Of a stretch of DNA of 64,000 bases, positions 57,442 through 64,000 are shown one piece after another; position 1 is the first letter of the stretch, and each line of letters begins with the position of its first letter. The stretch is from Clostridia bacterium (GTDB lineage Bacteria; Bacillota; Clostridia; Christensenellales; Borkfalkiaceae), in contig JAQYLE010000014.1 in the NCBI GenBank assembly GCA_028720205.1, positions 39,676-103,675 on the forward strand, in the 5' to 3' direction. The position numbers and the translations under genes were made by a program. Under the pieces are notes generated by a model. It did no database searches. It worked only from the letters and a program-made list of their open reading frames with translations, and had not been told where the DNA came from.

Positions 57442-57699
57442 TTACGTGAAAATATTTTCTAAAACAAGTTTGTCGTACGGAAAATTTTCGACAAAATCGC
57501 GCGGAAGAAAATTAACGTGATTGAATTTTGCAAAATTGAAGATATGCGTTTTTAAAAGAACGGGCGTCGGCACGTCAAGGGTGGCGCAGATCTCCGAAAG
57601 ATAGGTGAAAAACTGAGAATACACCACCTTCCCTTCTCTTTCGTACACCGTCTGTTTACGGATCTTTCCGTCTTTCATCGCCTTTGCCCAGATACGCAT
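57442..57699 (-). CDS. small conserved-looking protein of unknown function
   Basis: An 85-residue protein, basic at the start (RIWAKAMKDGKIRKQTV) and with an aromatic and hydrophobic second half (YSQFFTYLSEICATLDVPTPVLLKTHIF, read in parts). It looks like a compact domain, not a shadow frame. It ends just before the greA promoter and lies 51 bases after the aldolase-like gene on the same strand. The function is unknown. The ribosome site is weak (GGCGAGGG). Confidence 0.6.
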   Translation of the reverse strand: MRIWAKAMKDGKIRKQTVYEREGKVVYSQFFTYLSEICATLDVPTPVLLKTHIFNFAKFNHVNFLPRDFVENFPYDKLVLENIFT

Positions 57700-57750
57700 A
57701 TTTTTTTCGCCCCGTTTCCCTCGCCTTTTTTCTATAATTTTCCGTTCGGA

Positions 57751-58776
57751 TCAGAACAGACGAATAAGTTCGTCTACGTCGCGATCGGTTGTGGACCAAT
57801 CGGTGACGAAGCGCACGACCAGTTCGTTTTCGTTTAAAATCTGAAAACGGCACACGCGCATATGCTTTTCCCATTCCGCGCATTGTTCGTTGGATACCAC
57901 AACGAATTGCTGATTGGTAGGGGAAGTAAGATAGGGTTTATACCCCTTTTCTGTCAGCGCGCTCATAATGCGCCGCGCTTTTAAATTTGCCTCTTTCCCG
58001 ATTTTATAATACAACCCGTCGGTAAACAACGCGTCAAACTGTACGCCCAGAAGGCGTCCCTTTGCCAACAACGCGCCGCGCTGCTTTACGGAAGTTAAAA
58101 ATCCGCGTGGTTTTTTCATGCCGCAAAATACCACTGCTTCCCCCGCCAGCGCTCCCATTTTGGTTCCGCCGATACAAAGCACGTCGCAAAGGCGTACGAT
58201 ATCCCGCATGGTTACGTCCGTCCCTTCCGCTTCCAATCCGTACCCCAGCCGCGCGCCGTCGATATACAGCGGCAACGAATACTTTTTGCATACCGCGTAT
58301 AAATCGGAAAGTTCCTTTTTAGAATACAGCGTGCCGTATTCCGTGGGATATGTAATATACACCATGCCCGGCTGCACGCAATGATCGTAAATCTGCTCTG
58401 CGTAAAAATCGCGCAGATACCGCGCCAGAAACGCCGCGGAAAGTTTTCCGTTTTCGTGCGGAACTTCTATCACTTTATGCCCCGTGGCTTCTATCGCGCC
58501 CGCCTCGTGTACGGCAATATGCCCCGAAGTTACGGAAATCACCCCTTCGAACGGCTGTAAAAGGGAAGAAATCACCACCTGATTCGTCTGCGTGCCGCCC
58601 ACCAGAAATTCCACGTCCGCTTGCGGCATACCTGTTTCCGCGCGGATTTTCCCGCGCGCCGCGGCGCAATACTCGTCGGAGCCGTATCCTTTTTGCTGGG
58701 TTTCGTTGCTCTCGATCAGCGCGCGCAACAAAAGCGGATGCGCTCCCTCGGAATAATCGTTTTCAAAAGAATGCAT
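57751..58776 (-). CDS. threonine aldolase-like PLP enzyme
   Basis: Low-specificity threonine aldolases split threonine to glycine and acetaldehyde. The protein is 341 residues from the ATG at 58776, which follows AAAGGAG; a 19-residue upstream extension is unlikely. Marks are the start FENDYSEGAHPLLLRALIE, SGHIAVHEAGAIEATG, YIDGARLGYGL and the PLP-lysine segment IGGTKMGALAGEAV. The family contains beta-eliminating aldolases and related lyases. It starts the small operon ending at 57442 and has a consensus promoter. Confidence 0.88.
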   Translation of the reverse strand: MHSFENDYSEGAHPLLLRALIESNETQQKGYGSDEYCAAARGKIRAETGMPQADVEFLVGGTQTNQVVISSLLQPFEGVISVTSGHIAVHEAGAIEATGHKVIEVPHENGKLSAAFLARYLRDFYAEQIYDHCVQPGMVYITYPTEYGTLYSKKELSDLYAVCKKYSLPLYIDGARLGYGLEAEGTDVTMRDIVRLCDVLCIGGTKMGALAGEAVVFCGMKKPRGFLTSVKQRGALLAKGRLLGVQFDALFTDGLYYKIGKEANLKARRIMSALTEKGYKPYLTSPTNQQFVVVSNEQCAEWEKHMRVCRFQILNENELVVRFVTDWSTTDRDVDELIRLF

Positions 58777-58955
58777 GCTTTTTACTCCTTTTTGCCGCGT
58801 GGTAACAATGTTTTCAGTAGCGGAATACGGCAACTTTTCGTGTGATTTTCTCTTCTTTTTCCCCTCTTGTCGTTTTGTTTTTTAAGCGTTCTGATTTTTT
58901 TCGTTCCGTTTTCTTTAAAGCCTTATTTCAAGCCGAAATGAAACGAATTTTCAGT

Positions 58956-58984
58956 ATTATACTACACTTTTTTGCTCTTGTCAA
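58956..58984 (-). promoter_or_regulatory. consensus promoter of the aldolase gene
   Basis: Minus strand TTGACA (58984-58979), 17-base spacer, TATAAT (58961-58956). The gap 58777-59149 otherwise holds the rplS terminator and nothing else visible. Confidence 0.85.
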
Positions 58985-59093
58985 ACGCATTTGGGCAAAT
59001 TCGCCATTTTTCGCGTTTTTCGCGTTTCTTCGCTTTATACGTTACGGTTTACGCCTTTCAGACGCTGCAAAATACGGCGTTACAAAACGTTAC

Positions 59094-59121
59094 AAAAAAA
59101 CCGCCCCGACTTTGGGCGGCT
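59094..59121 (-). terminator. terminator of rplS
   Basis: The arms GCCGCCC (59120-59114 on the minus strand) and GGGCGGT (59106-59100) are followed by seven T on the minus strand. Confidence 0.8.
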
Positions 59122-59149
59122 CTTTTTCGATGACAAACATTTTTCGCGG

Positions 59150-59494
59150 TTAAATCTTTTCCTTGACTTTCGCCGCTTTTCCCGTAAGATCGCGAAGATA
59201 ATACAGTTTCGCTCTTCTCACTTTACCCTTTCTCACTACCGTAATGGAAGCGATTTTGGGCGAGTGAAGGGGATAAGTCTTTTCTACGCCTACGCCGTAA
59301 GAGATGTGGCGTACGGTGAAACTTTCCTGGATACCGCCGTTCTTTCTTGCAATAACGATACCTTCGAAATTCTGAACTCTTTCCTTGCCGCCTTCAATGA
59401 TTTTATAACCCACCTTTACGGTGTCGCCTACGTTGAATGCGGGAAGATCTGTTTTCATGTTCTCCGCGTCGATCGCTTTGATCAGTTCGCTCAT
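59150..59494 (-). CDS. rplS: 50S ribosomal protein L19
   Basis: L19 stabilises the large subunit near the 30S interface. The 114-residue protein has the L19 signature [31 protein letters not shown], split over residues 43-72, and a basic end. AAAGGAGGT precedes the ATG. A 100-base leader with a GC-rich hairpin (59540-59558) sits upstream and may be the L19 leader. Confidence 0.97.
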   Translation of the reverse strand: MSELIKAIDAENMKTDLPAFNVGDTVKVGYKIIEGGKERVQNFEGIVIARKNGGIQESFTVRHISYGVGVEKTYPLHSPKIASITVVRKGKVRRAKLYYLRDLTGKAAKVKEKI

Positions 59495-59595
59495 TTGACT
59501 TTACCTCCTTTTACAAAAACGTAACGTTCACGATCTGCTGCGCGGGTCCTCCCCGCGCCCTTTTTGCTTTTAGGTCGGCGGAACGTCCGAAGTCG
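59495..59595 (-). promoter_or_regulatory. candidate L19 leader
   Basis: On the minus strand the leader carries the hairpin GCGCGGG...CCCGCGC (59540-59558), then GAACGTTACG before the ribosome site. Ribosomal protein leaders named L19 are known in Firmicutes and regulate rplS. I match only position and general form, not the full consensus. Confidence 0.4.
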
Positions 59596-59601
59596 TTAAC
59601 C

Positions 59602-59630
59602 ATTATAGAGCATATCCGCTTTTCCGTCAA
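59602..59630 (-). promoter_or_regulatory. promoter of rplS
   Basis: Minus strand TTGACG (59630-59625), 17-base spacer, TATAAT (59607-59602). Confidence 0.75.
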
Positions 59631-59686
59631 GCGTTTTTGCCGCGATTTTACGGAAATTTTTTTTGCTCTGCGCCGCGCGGCGCTTT

Positions 59687-60541
59687 TTACAGCAGCATAA
59701 CAAGCGTACCGCAAAGCAGCAGAATCAACCCGACAATCGATTTTGCGGATAATTTTTCTTTCAGCGCAAAACAGGAAAAGAGCACCGCAATCACCACGCT
59801 TAATTTGTCTATGGATGCGACGATTAACGTATCGCCGCTTTGCAGCGCTTTAAAATAGCATAACCACGAAGCGCCCGTGGCGATACCGGAAAGCACGATA
59901 AACAGCAATTCTTTTTTCGGCACGCGCCGCACCTTATCCGCCGAGCCCGTAACGAACACCATGCCCCACGCAGTAATCAGAACCACCACGGTGCGTATCG
60001 CCGTGCCTAAATCGGAGGGCACTCCCGCGATTCCTATCTTTCCGAGCACGGAAGTCAGCGAAGCGAACACCGCGGAAAGCACGGCGTAAATCAGCCATCC
60101 GCCTTTTTCCGCGACGGAAGAGGGCTTTTTGACAATCATTAAAAGCGAGCCGATCAACGATAACGCCACGCCCGCCCCCTTGCCGGGAGTAAGCGGTTCC
60201 TGCAAAAACAGCGCCGCGAACACCGCGGTGAATACCGTGCTCGATTTATCCACGGGCAATACTTTATTGATATCGCCCGTCTGCAACGCTTTAAAATAGC
60301 ACAGCCACGACGCCCCTGTGGCAACGCCCGACAAAATAAGAAAAATCCATGTTTTCGCGCCGATAGCGGGCAGGGTCTTTACCGATCCCGTAAGAAACGT
60401 CATGCCCCAGGCGCACAGCAAAACCACTCCCGTGCGCAACGCGGTAGCCACGTTTGAATTCGTCTGTTTCACGCCGCACTTGGCAAGCACGGAAGTGATC
60501 CCCGCAAACAACGCCGAAAGCAGAGCAAATACTATCCACAT
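59687..60541 (-). CDS. EamA/DMT-family transporter
   Basis: The 284-residue protein has ten membrane spans in two homologous halves. The repeat mark GVATGASWLCYFKALQTGD in the first half recurs as GIATGASWLCYFKALQSGD in the second, showing clear internal duplication. The DMT superfamily exports amino acids or metabolites; the substrate is unknown. A promoter with a doubled -10 box is at 60590-60618. It ends about 56 bases past the rplS promoter. Confidence 0.87.
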   Translation of the reverse strand: MWIVFALLSALFAGITSVLAKCGVKQTNSNVATALRTGVVLLCAWGMTFLTGSVKTLPAIGAKTWIFLILSGVATGASWLCYFKALQTGDINKVLPVDKSSTVFTAVFAALFLQEPLTPGKGAGVALSLIGSLLMIVKKPSSVAEKGGWLIYAVLSAVFASLTSVLGKIGIAGVPSDLGTAIRTVVVLITAWGMVFVTGSADKVRRVPKKELLFIVLSGIATGASWLCYFKALQSGDTLIVASIDKLSVVIAVLFSCFALKEKLSAKSIVGLILLLCGTLVMLL

Positions 60542-60589
60542 CGCTTTTTTCTCTCTGTCATGTTTTTCAAATTTATTATACTACCCGAT

Positions 60590-60618
60590 ATTATACTACC
60601 CGAAATAGGAAAAGTCAA
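60590..60618 (-). promoter_or_regulatory. promoter of the DMT gene with a duplicated -10 box
   Basis: Minus strand TTGACT (60618-60613), 17-base spacer, TATAAT (60595-60590). A 15-base tandem duplication (60575-60589 and 60590-60604) repeats the -10 element and part of the spacer. Confidence 0.7.
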
Positions 60619-60730
60619 CGGCAGAATCGGTAAAACGCAGGTTTTGCCTCAGGTTTTGCGGCAATGCGGCGATAACTTTTTTCCGCAGACTGCTTTGCAA
60701 AATTTTTTTCCGCGCGCAACGCGTTTCTTG

Positions 60731-60759
60731 TTGACAAAACCGGCGCGAAAGAATATAAT
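60731..60759 (+). promoter_or_regulatory. consensus promoter of the oadB-oadG-CDF operon
   Basis: Plus strand TTGACA (60731-60736), 17-base spacer, TATAAT (60754-60759). The expected start is near 60766, leaving about 355 bases of leader. Confidence 0.88.
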
Positions 60760-60765
60760 ACTTTT

Positions 60766-61033
60766 GTAACCTCAGCAGGGAGTAGTCGGGGCGGAAACGG
60801 AAAACTACGCGCGACAAAGCGCGGAAAAAAGCCGTTTTTCCCGTCGGATATCGATAACACGGTCGGTTCCGTTTCGGTTTTGCGTTGTTTTTTGTTCGCT
60901 TTCCGGTGAAGAAACTTACAAATACGCACAACCGGCGTACGGCGCCGCGCCCGGATCCGGACTAAACGGCAAGACTGCGACGAAAGCGTAACGCATCGCT
61001 TTTTTGTCGCGGTTTTTCTTTTTCTTAAATTTT
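60766..61033 (+). promoter_or_regulatory. long structured leader RNA with terminator-like hairpin before oadB
   Basis: The leader has hairpins GTAGT...ACTAC (60782-60807) and CGCGC-GACAAA-GCGCG (60808-60823). At its end a hairpin GCGAC…GTCGC with AAAGCG/CGCTTT (60977-61010) is followed by GGTTTTTCTTTTTC, like an attenuator terminator. It does not fit any riboswitch consensus that I can recall. The remainder of 60619-61121 has no gene. Confidence 0.45.
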
Positions 61034-61121
61034 TTATCTTTCGCGCGGTTGCATAAAAACGCGGCAAACAACCGATACAAATAACGCCCTATAAAAAACC
61101 TTATTTTCAACGGAGGGTTTT

Positions 61122-62234
61122 ATGGATTTTTTAATAGAAACCGTTAAACAAGTAACGCCGGAGCAAATCGTAATGTGGCTGATCGGCGGATTGCTTATTT
61201 ATCTGGCGATCAAAAAGGATATCGAACCGGCGCTTTTACTGCCGATGGGGTTCGGCGCGATACTTGTGAATATTCCGAATTCCGCGGTAATTGCAAGCGA
61301 CGGCGGCATTATCGCCTCGCTGTTTAAAGTGGGCATAGAGGCCAGCGAAGCAATGCCGCTTTTGCTGTTTATCGGCATCGGCGCCATGATCGATTTCGGT
61401 CCGCTGCTTTCCAACCCCAAACTGTTTATTTTAGGCGGCGCGGCGCAACTCGGTATTTTCGTAACGTTGATATTAGCGACGATAATAGGATTTCCGTTAA
61501 ACGACGCGGCGTCCATCGCGATTATCGGCGCGGCGGACGGCCCCACTTCCATTCTTGTGGCGTTGAAACTCGCTTCGAAATATTTAGGCGCGATTATGGT
61601 GGTGGCGTATTCGTACATGGCGTTGGTGCCCATCGTACAACCCGCCGTTGTAAAATTGTGCACTACCAAAAAAGAACGCCGCATTAAAATGAAATATCAC
61701 GCGGCGCAGGTGAGTAAACTCACGCGTATTTTATTCCCCGTCATCGTCACCATTATTTCCGGACTGATCGCGCCCGCGTCCCTCTCTTTGGTAGGCATGC
61801 TGATGTTCGGTAATCTGCTCAGAGAATGCGGCGTTTTAAACACGCTTTCGGAAACGGCGCAAAACACCCTTTCCAATCTGATCACCCTGCTTCTCGGCAT
61901 CACCATCGCCTTTCAGATGCAGGCGGAGCAGTTCGTCACCTGGGAAACTCTGATGATTATGGGGCTGGGACTGTTTGCCTTCGTATTCGATACGATCGGC
62001 GGCGTGATGTGCGCAAAACTGATGAATTTGTTCTCGAAAGAAAAAATCAATCCCATGATCGGGGCGGCGGGCATATCCGCCTTTCCCATGGCGGCGCGCG
62101 TGGTGGAAAAAATGGGCGTGAAAGAAGATTCCACCAATCACCTTTTAATGCACGCCGTGGGCGCGAACGTTTCGGGGCAAATCGCCTCGGCTATCGTAGG
62201 CGGATTGATTATCGGGCTGGTACAGGCTCTGTAA
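61122..62234 (+). CDS. sodium-pump decarboxylase beta subunit (OadB/GcdB/MmdB)
   Basis: The beta subunit of biotin-dependent decarboxylases (oxaloacetate, glutaconyl-CoA or methylmalonyl-CoA) decarboxylates carboxybiotin and exports Na+. The 370-residue protein has about nine membrane spans and the family segment IIGAADGPTSILVALKLASK with the conserved Asp. It lacks neighbouring alpha and biotin-carrier subunits. GGAGGG precedes the ATG. The substrate of the complex cannot be told from the beta subunit alone. Confidence 0.92.
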   Translation: MDFLIETVKQVTPEQIVMWLIGGLLIYLAIKKDIEPALLLPMGFGAILVNIPNSAVIASDGGIIASLFKVGIEASEAMPLLLFIGIGAMIDFGPLLSNPKLFILGGAAQLGIFVTLILATIIGFPLNDAASIAIIGAADGPTSILVALKLASKYLGAIMVVAYSYMALVPIVQPAVVKLCTTKKERRIKMKYHAAQVSKLTRILFPVIVTIISGLIAPASLSLVGMLMFGNLLRECGVLNTLSETAQNTLSNLITLLLGITIAFQMQAEQFVTWETLMIMGLGLFAFVFDTIGGVMCAKLMNLFSKEKINPMIGAAGISAFPMAARVVEKMGVKEDSTNHLLMHAVGANVSGQIASAIVGGLIIGLVQAL

Positions 62235-62310
62235 CCGGAGCGGCGTTTTTTCGCGGCGTAAAGTTTTTACTTTATCCGCCGGGCGGAACTTAAACGGAGA
62301 CAAAAAAATC

Positions 62311-62541
62311 ATGTTATCTTTATTATCGGCAAATACTCTGGACCCTTTTAACTGGCAAAACATAAAACACACGTTCACTATTTTATGGCAGGGGCTTCTG
62401 GCGATTTTCGTGGTGATCGGGTTGATTATTCTGGCGGTACAACTTGTATCGATATGCGTTAAAAAAGCGGAAAAAGCCAAAAAAGCGCGCGAAGAAAAAA
62501 CAAACGCCGCGCAGGCCGGTCCGGAGGGCGAAGAACGATGA
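62311..62541 (+). CDS. OadG-like gamma subunit
   Basis: The 76-residue protein has one membrane span (residues 25-47) and a Lys/Glu-rich cytosolic tail, as in OadG/MmdD gamma or delta subunits that stabilise the decarboxylase complex. It lies 76 bases after oadB and overlaps the CDF start by 4 bases (ATGA). The sequence is weakly conserved in this family, so the call rests mainly on size, topology and position. Confidence 0.65.
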   Translation: MLSLLSANTLDPFNWQNIKHTFTILWQGLLAIFVVIGLIILAVQLVSICVKKAEKAKKAREEKTNAAQAGPEGEER

Positions 62542-63707
62542 TTAACGCGTTGCTTCGTCTGTTCGGCTGCGTAAGCGGCAAGGGCGAAAACGAAACGGTT
62601 AACCGCAACAAATGCGCCTCTTTCGCTACCGGCACGGGCATAGTTTTAAATCTGCTTTTATTCGCCGCCAAACTGACGGCGGGAATTTTAGCCGCGTCCG
62701 TCGCCGTGATTTCCGATGCGTTCAACAACGCTTCGGACGCAGGCTCGTCGCTGGTAGCCCTGATCGGGTTTAAAATGGCGGCGAAAGCGGGGGATAAGGA
62801 ACATCCCCTCGGTCACGGCCGTATGGAATACGTAACCGGCTTTATCGTGGATATGCTGGTGATATTCGTCGGAGCGGAACTCATCAAAACGTCGGTGCAA
62901 AGCATTATAACGCCCGAACTGCCCTCGGCAAGCGCGCTTACCGTATGCTTTTTATGCTTTTCTATCCTGGCAAAAACGTGGCTGTTCGTCTTTTATAAAA
63001 AGGTAGGGAAAAAAATAGAATCCGTCGCCTTGCAGGGCGCGGCGATCGACAGCGTTTCCGACGTGGTAGCCACGTCCGTGGTACTTATATCCGCTCTTTG
63101 CGGAAAATATCTCGGCTGGAAAATCGACGGCGTCGCGGGGCTTTTAGTGGCGTGTTTTATCCTCTTTTCCGGCTTGAAGGCGGCAAAAGAAACGGTGGAT
63201 TTACTGCTCGGCGCGCCGCCTAAGAAAGAATTTATCGACGACATTTACTCGTTCGTGAAAAACTACCCCGAAGTTCTCGGCATTCACGACGTTATCGTGC
63301 ACGATTACGGCCCCGGCAGAACGATGGTTTCGTTTCACGCGGAAGTTTCGGCAGAAGACAATATCAATTACGCGCACGAAGCGGTAGATAAATTGGAAGA
63401 GGATATGCACAAAAAATTCGGCTGCCTCGTTACCGTACATATGGACCCTATCGTTATAAACGACGAACACGTCAACGAACTTCGGGAATTCGTTGCGCGC
63501 ACGGCAAAGGAAGTGGACGATTCCTTTACCGTGCACGACTTCCGCATGACTTACGGGAAAGAGCGCAAAAATCTTATTTTCGATTTGTGCGTACCGATGG
63601 AAAGCAAATGTTCTCTTGCCGAAGCGCAAAGCGCCGTTGCCGATAAAATACACAACGCACGGCCCGATTGTTACGCAGTGATCCGCGCCGAACACCCTTT
63701 GATTTAA
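62538..63707 (+). CDS. cation diffusion facilitator (CDF) metal exporter
   Basis: CDF proteins export divalent metals (Zn, Mn, Fe, Co) by proton antiport. Six membrane spans with SDAFNNASDAGSSLVAL in span 2 and DSVSDVVATSVVLI in span 5 carry the metal site; the HPLGHGRMEYVTG loop and a C-terminal cytosolic ferredoxin-like domain (HDVIVHDYGPG) follow. The length is 389 residues, longer than usual because of a C-terminal extension of about 100 residues. Span 2 has D-xxx-N rather than the D-xxx-D or H-xxx-D of common members, so the metal is open. Confidence 0.9.
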   Translation: MINALLRLFGCVSGKGENETVNRNKCASFATGTGIVLNLLLFAAKLTAGILAASVAVISDAFNNASDAGSSLVALIGFKMAAKAGDKEHPLGHGRMEYVTGFIVDMLVIFVGAELIKTSVQSIITPELPSASALTVCFLCFSILAKTWLFVFYKKVGKKIESVALQGAAIDSVSDVVATSVVLISALCGKYLGWKIDGVAGLLVACFILFSGLKAAKETVDLLLGAPPKKEFIDDIYSFVKNYPEVLGIHDVIVHDYGPGRTMVSFHAEVSAEDNINYAHEAVDKLEEDMHKKFGCLVTVHMDPIVINDEHVNELREFVARTAKEVDDSFTVHDFRMTYGKERKNLIFDLCVPMESKCSLAEAQSAVADKIHNARPDCYAVIRAEHPLI

Positions 63708-63764
63708 CTTCGTGATTTCACTTTTCCTATCGTGCGAAAGGCGCGGAAGAAACGGCATAAACAA

Positions 63765-63798
63765 AAAACGCGGAAAATTCGTTTTCTGCGTTTTTTTC
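63765..63798 (+). terminator. terminator of the oadB-oadG-CDF operon
   Basis: The arms AAAACGCGGAAAA (63765-63777) and TTTTCTGCGTTTT (63782-63794) pair around the loop TTCG and merge into a T-run to 63797. Confidence 0.8.
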
Positions 63799-63907
63799 TA
63801 TGCGTGTATATTACGTTTTCCGTTCGCCATACCGCGTTCTCAGCGGCGCGGCGCGTTTCGATAAGGTATAATAAATTTCGCAAATTGAAGAAATGCATAC
63901 AAAAAAA

Positions 63908-63936
63908 TAGACATGTAAGCAAAACTCTGATAGAAT
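63908..63936 (+). promoter_or_regulatory. promoter of the gene at the window end
   Basis: Plus strand TAGACA (63908-63913), 17-base spacer, TAGAAT (63931-63936). Confidence 0.6.
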
Positions 63937-63977
63937 GGAATAAGCAAAAAAAACAACATTCAAAGGAGTATTGCAAC

Positions 63978-64000
63978 ATGTCTGATAAAATTATACAACT
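63978..64000 (+). CDS. start of a gene, possibly thioredoxin
   Basis: An AAAGGAG lies 10 bases before an ATG whose first seven codons read MSDKIIQ, closely resembling the start of E. coli thioredoxin (MSDKIIH). Only seven complete codons are in the window, so the identity is a guess. Confidence 0.4.

Overview
The window reads as a chromosome segment of a Gram-positive, probably endospore-lineage Firmicute of the class Clostridia. Seen directly: AGGAGG-type ribosome binding sites, many near-consensus sigma-A promoters with 17-base spacers, a tRNA with an encoded CCA, and dense gene packing, mostly on the minus strand. Gene orders typical of Firmicutes are present: greA-lysS, spoVB-like next to mazG/yabN, prmA-rsmE-mtaB-hinT, and ywmB-like next to spoIIQ-like. 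A Christensenellales-like lineage is my guess from overall protein flavour and is not proven.

Layout. 1-925 holds a truncated InlB-repeat lipoprotein. About 1147-3480 is a small, apparently decaying mobilizable element: a MobV relaxase whose natural start position reads ATC instead of ATG, a pMV158-like oriT, a frame-disrupted small gene and a 62-codon partner, with no integrase or replication gene. It abuts a tRNA-Leu(AAG) at 3483-3567. 3776-8186 carries mreB-like, maf, ppx/gppA and two half-length TauE/SafE genes. 8493-11909 is a very large cell-surface lipoprotein. 12011-27442 is mostly housekeeping: rRNA m5C methyltransferase, exonuclease, serS, a P-type ATPase, gyrA/gyrB, zinc ribbon, DegV and a TetR regulator. 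27496-35241 has dusB, mazG, a SpoVB-like flippase, FmdB-like, M1 peptidase, SpoIIQ-like, YwmB-like and hinT.

35293-43601 is the heat-shock/translation region (dnaK, dnaJ, prmA, rsmE, mtaB), split between dnaJ and prmA by an acyltransferase plus GT8 pair with its own promoter. 43879-52195 holds a LOG-like protein, ROK glucokinase, flavodoxin-like reductase, HNH protein, MutY, GH2 beta-galactosidase and a beta-helix protein (sugar use and DNA repair). 52483-60541 has queT with a preQ1-I riboswitch candidate, tmk, a membrane-anchored protein, a 69-bp tandem repeat, lysS, greA with an unusual leader, a threonine aldolase-like enzyme, rplS with a leader, and a DMT transporter. 61122-63707 is a plus-strand operon of sodium-pump decarboxylase subunits and a CDF exporter behind a long structured leader. 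The window ends with the start of a gene that may be thioredoxin.

The points most worth a second look are the start-codon-less MobV element with its oriT, the preQ1-I riboswitch, the structured leaders before greA and oadB, the tandem intergenic repeat at 54816-54946, and the doubly anchored 1139-residue lipoprotein. No CRISPR array, rRNA operon, prophage or complete insertion sequence was seen.
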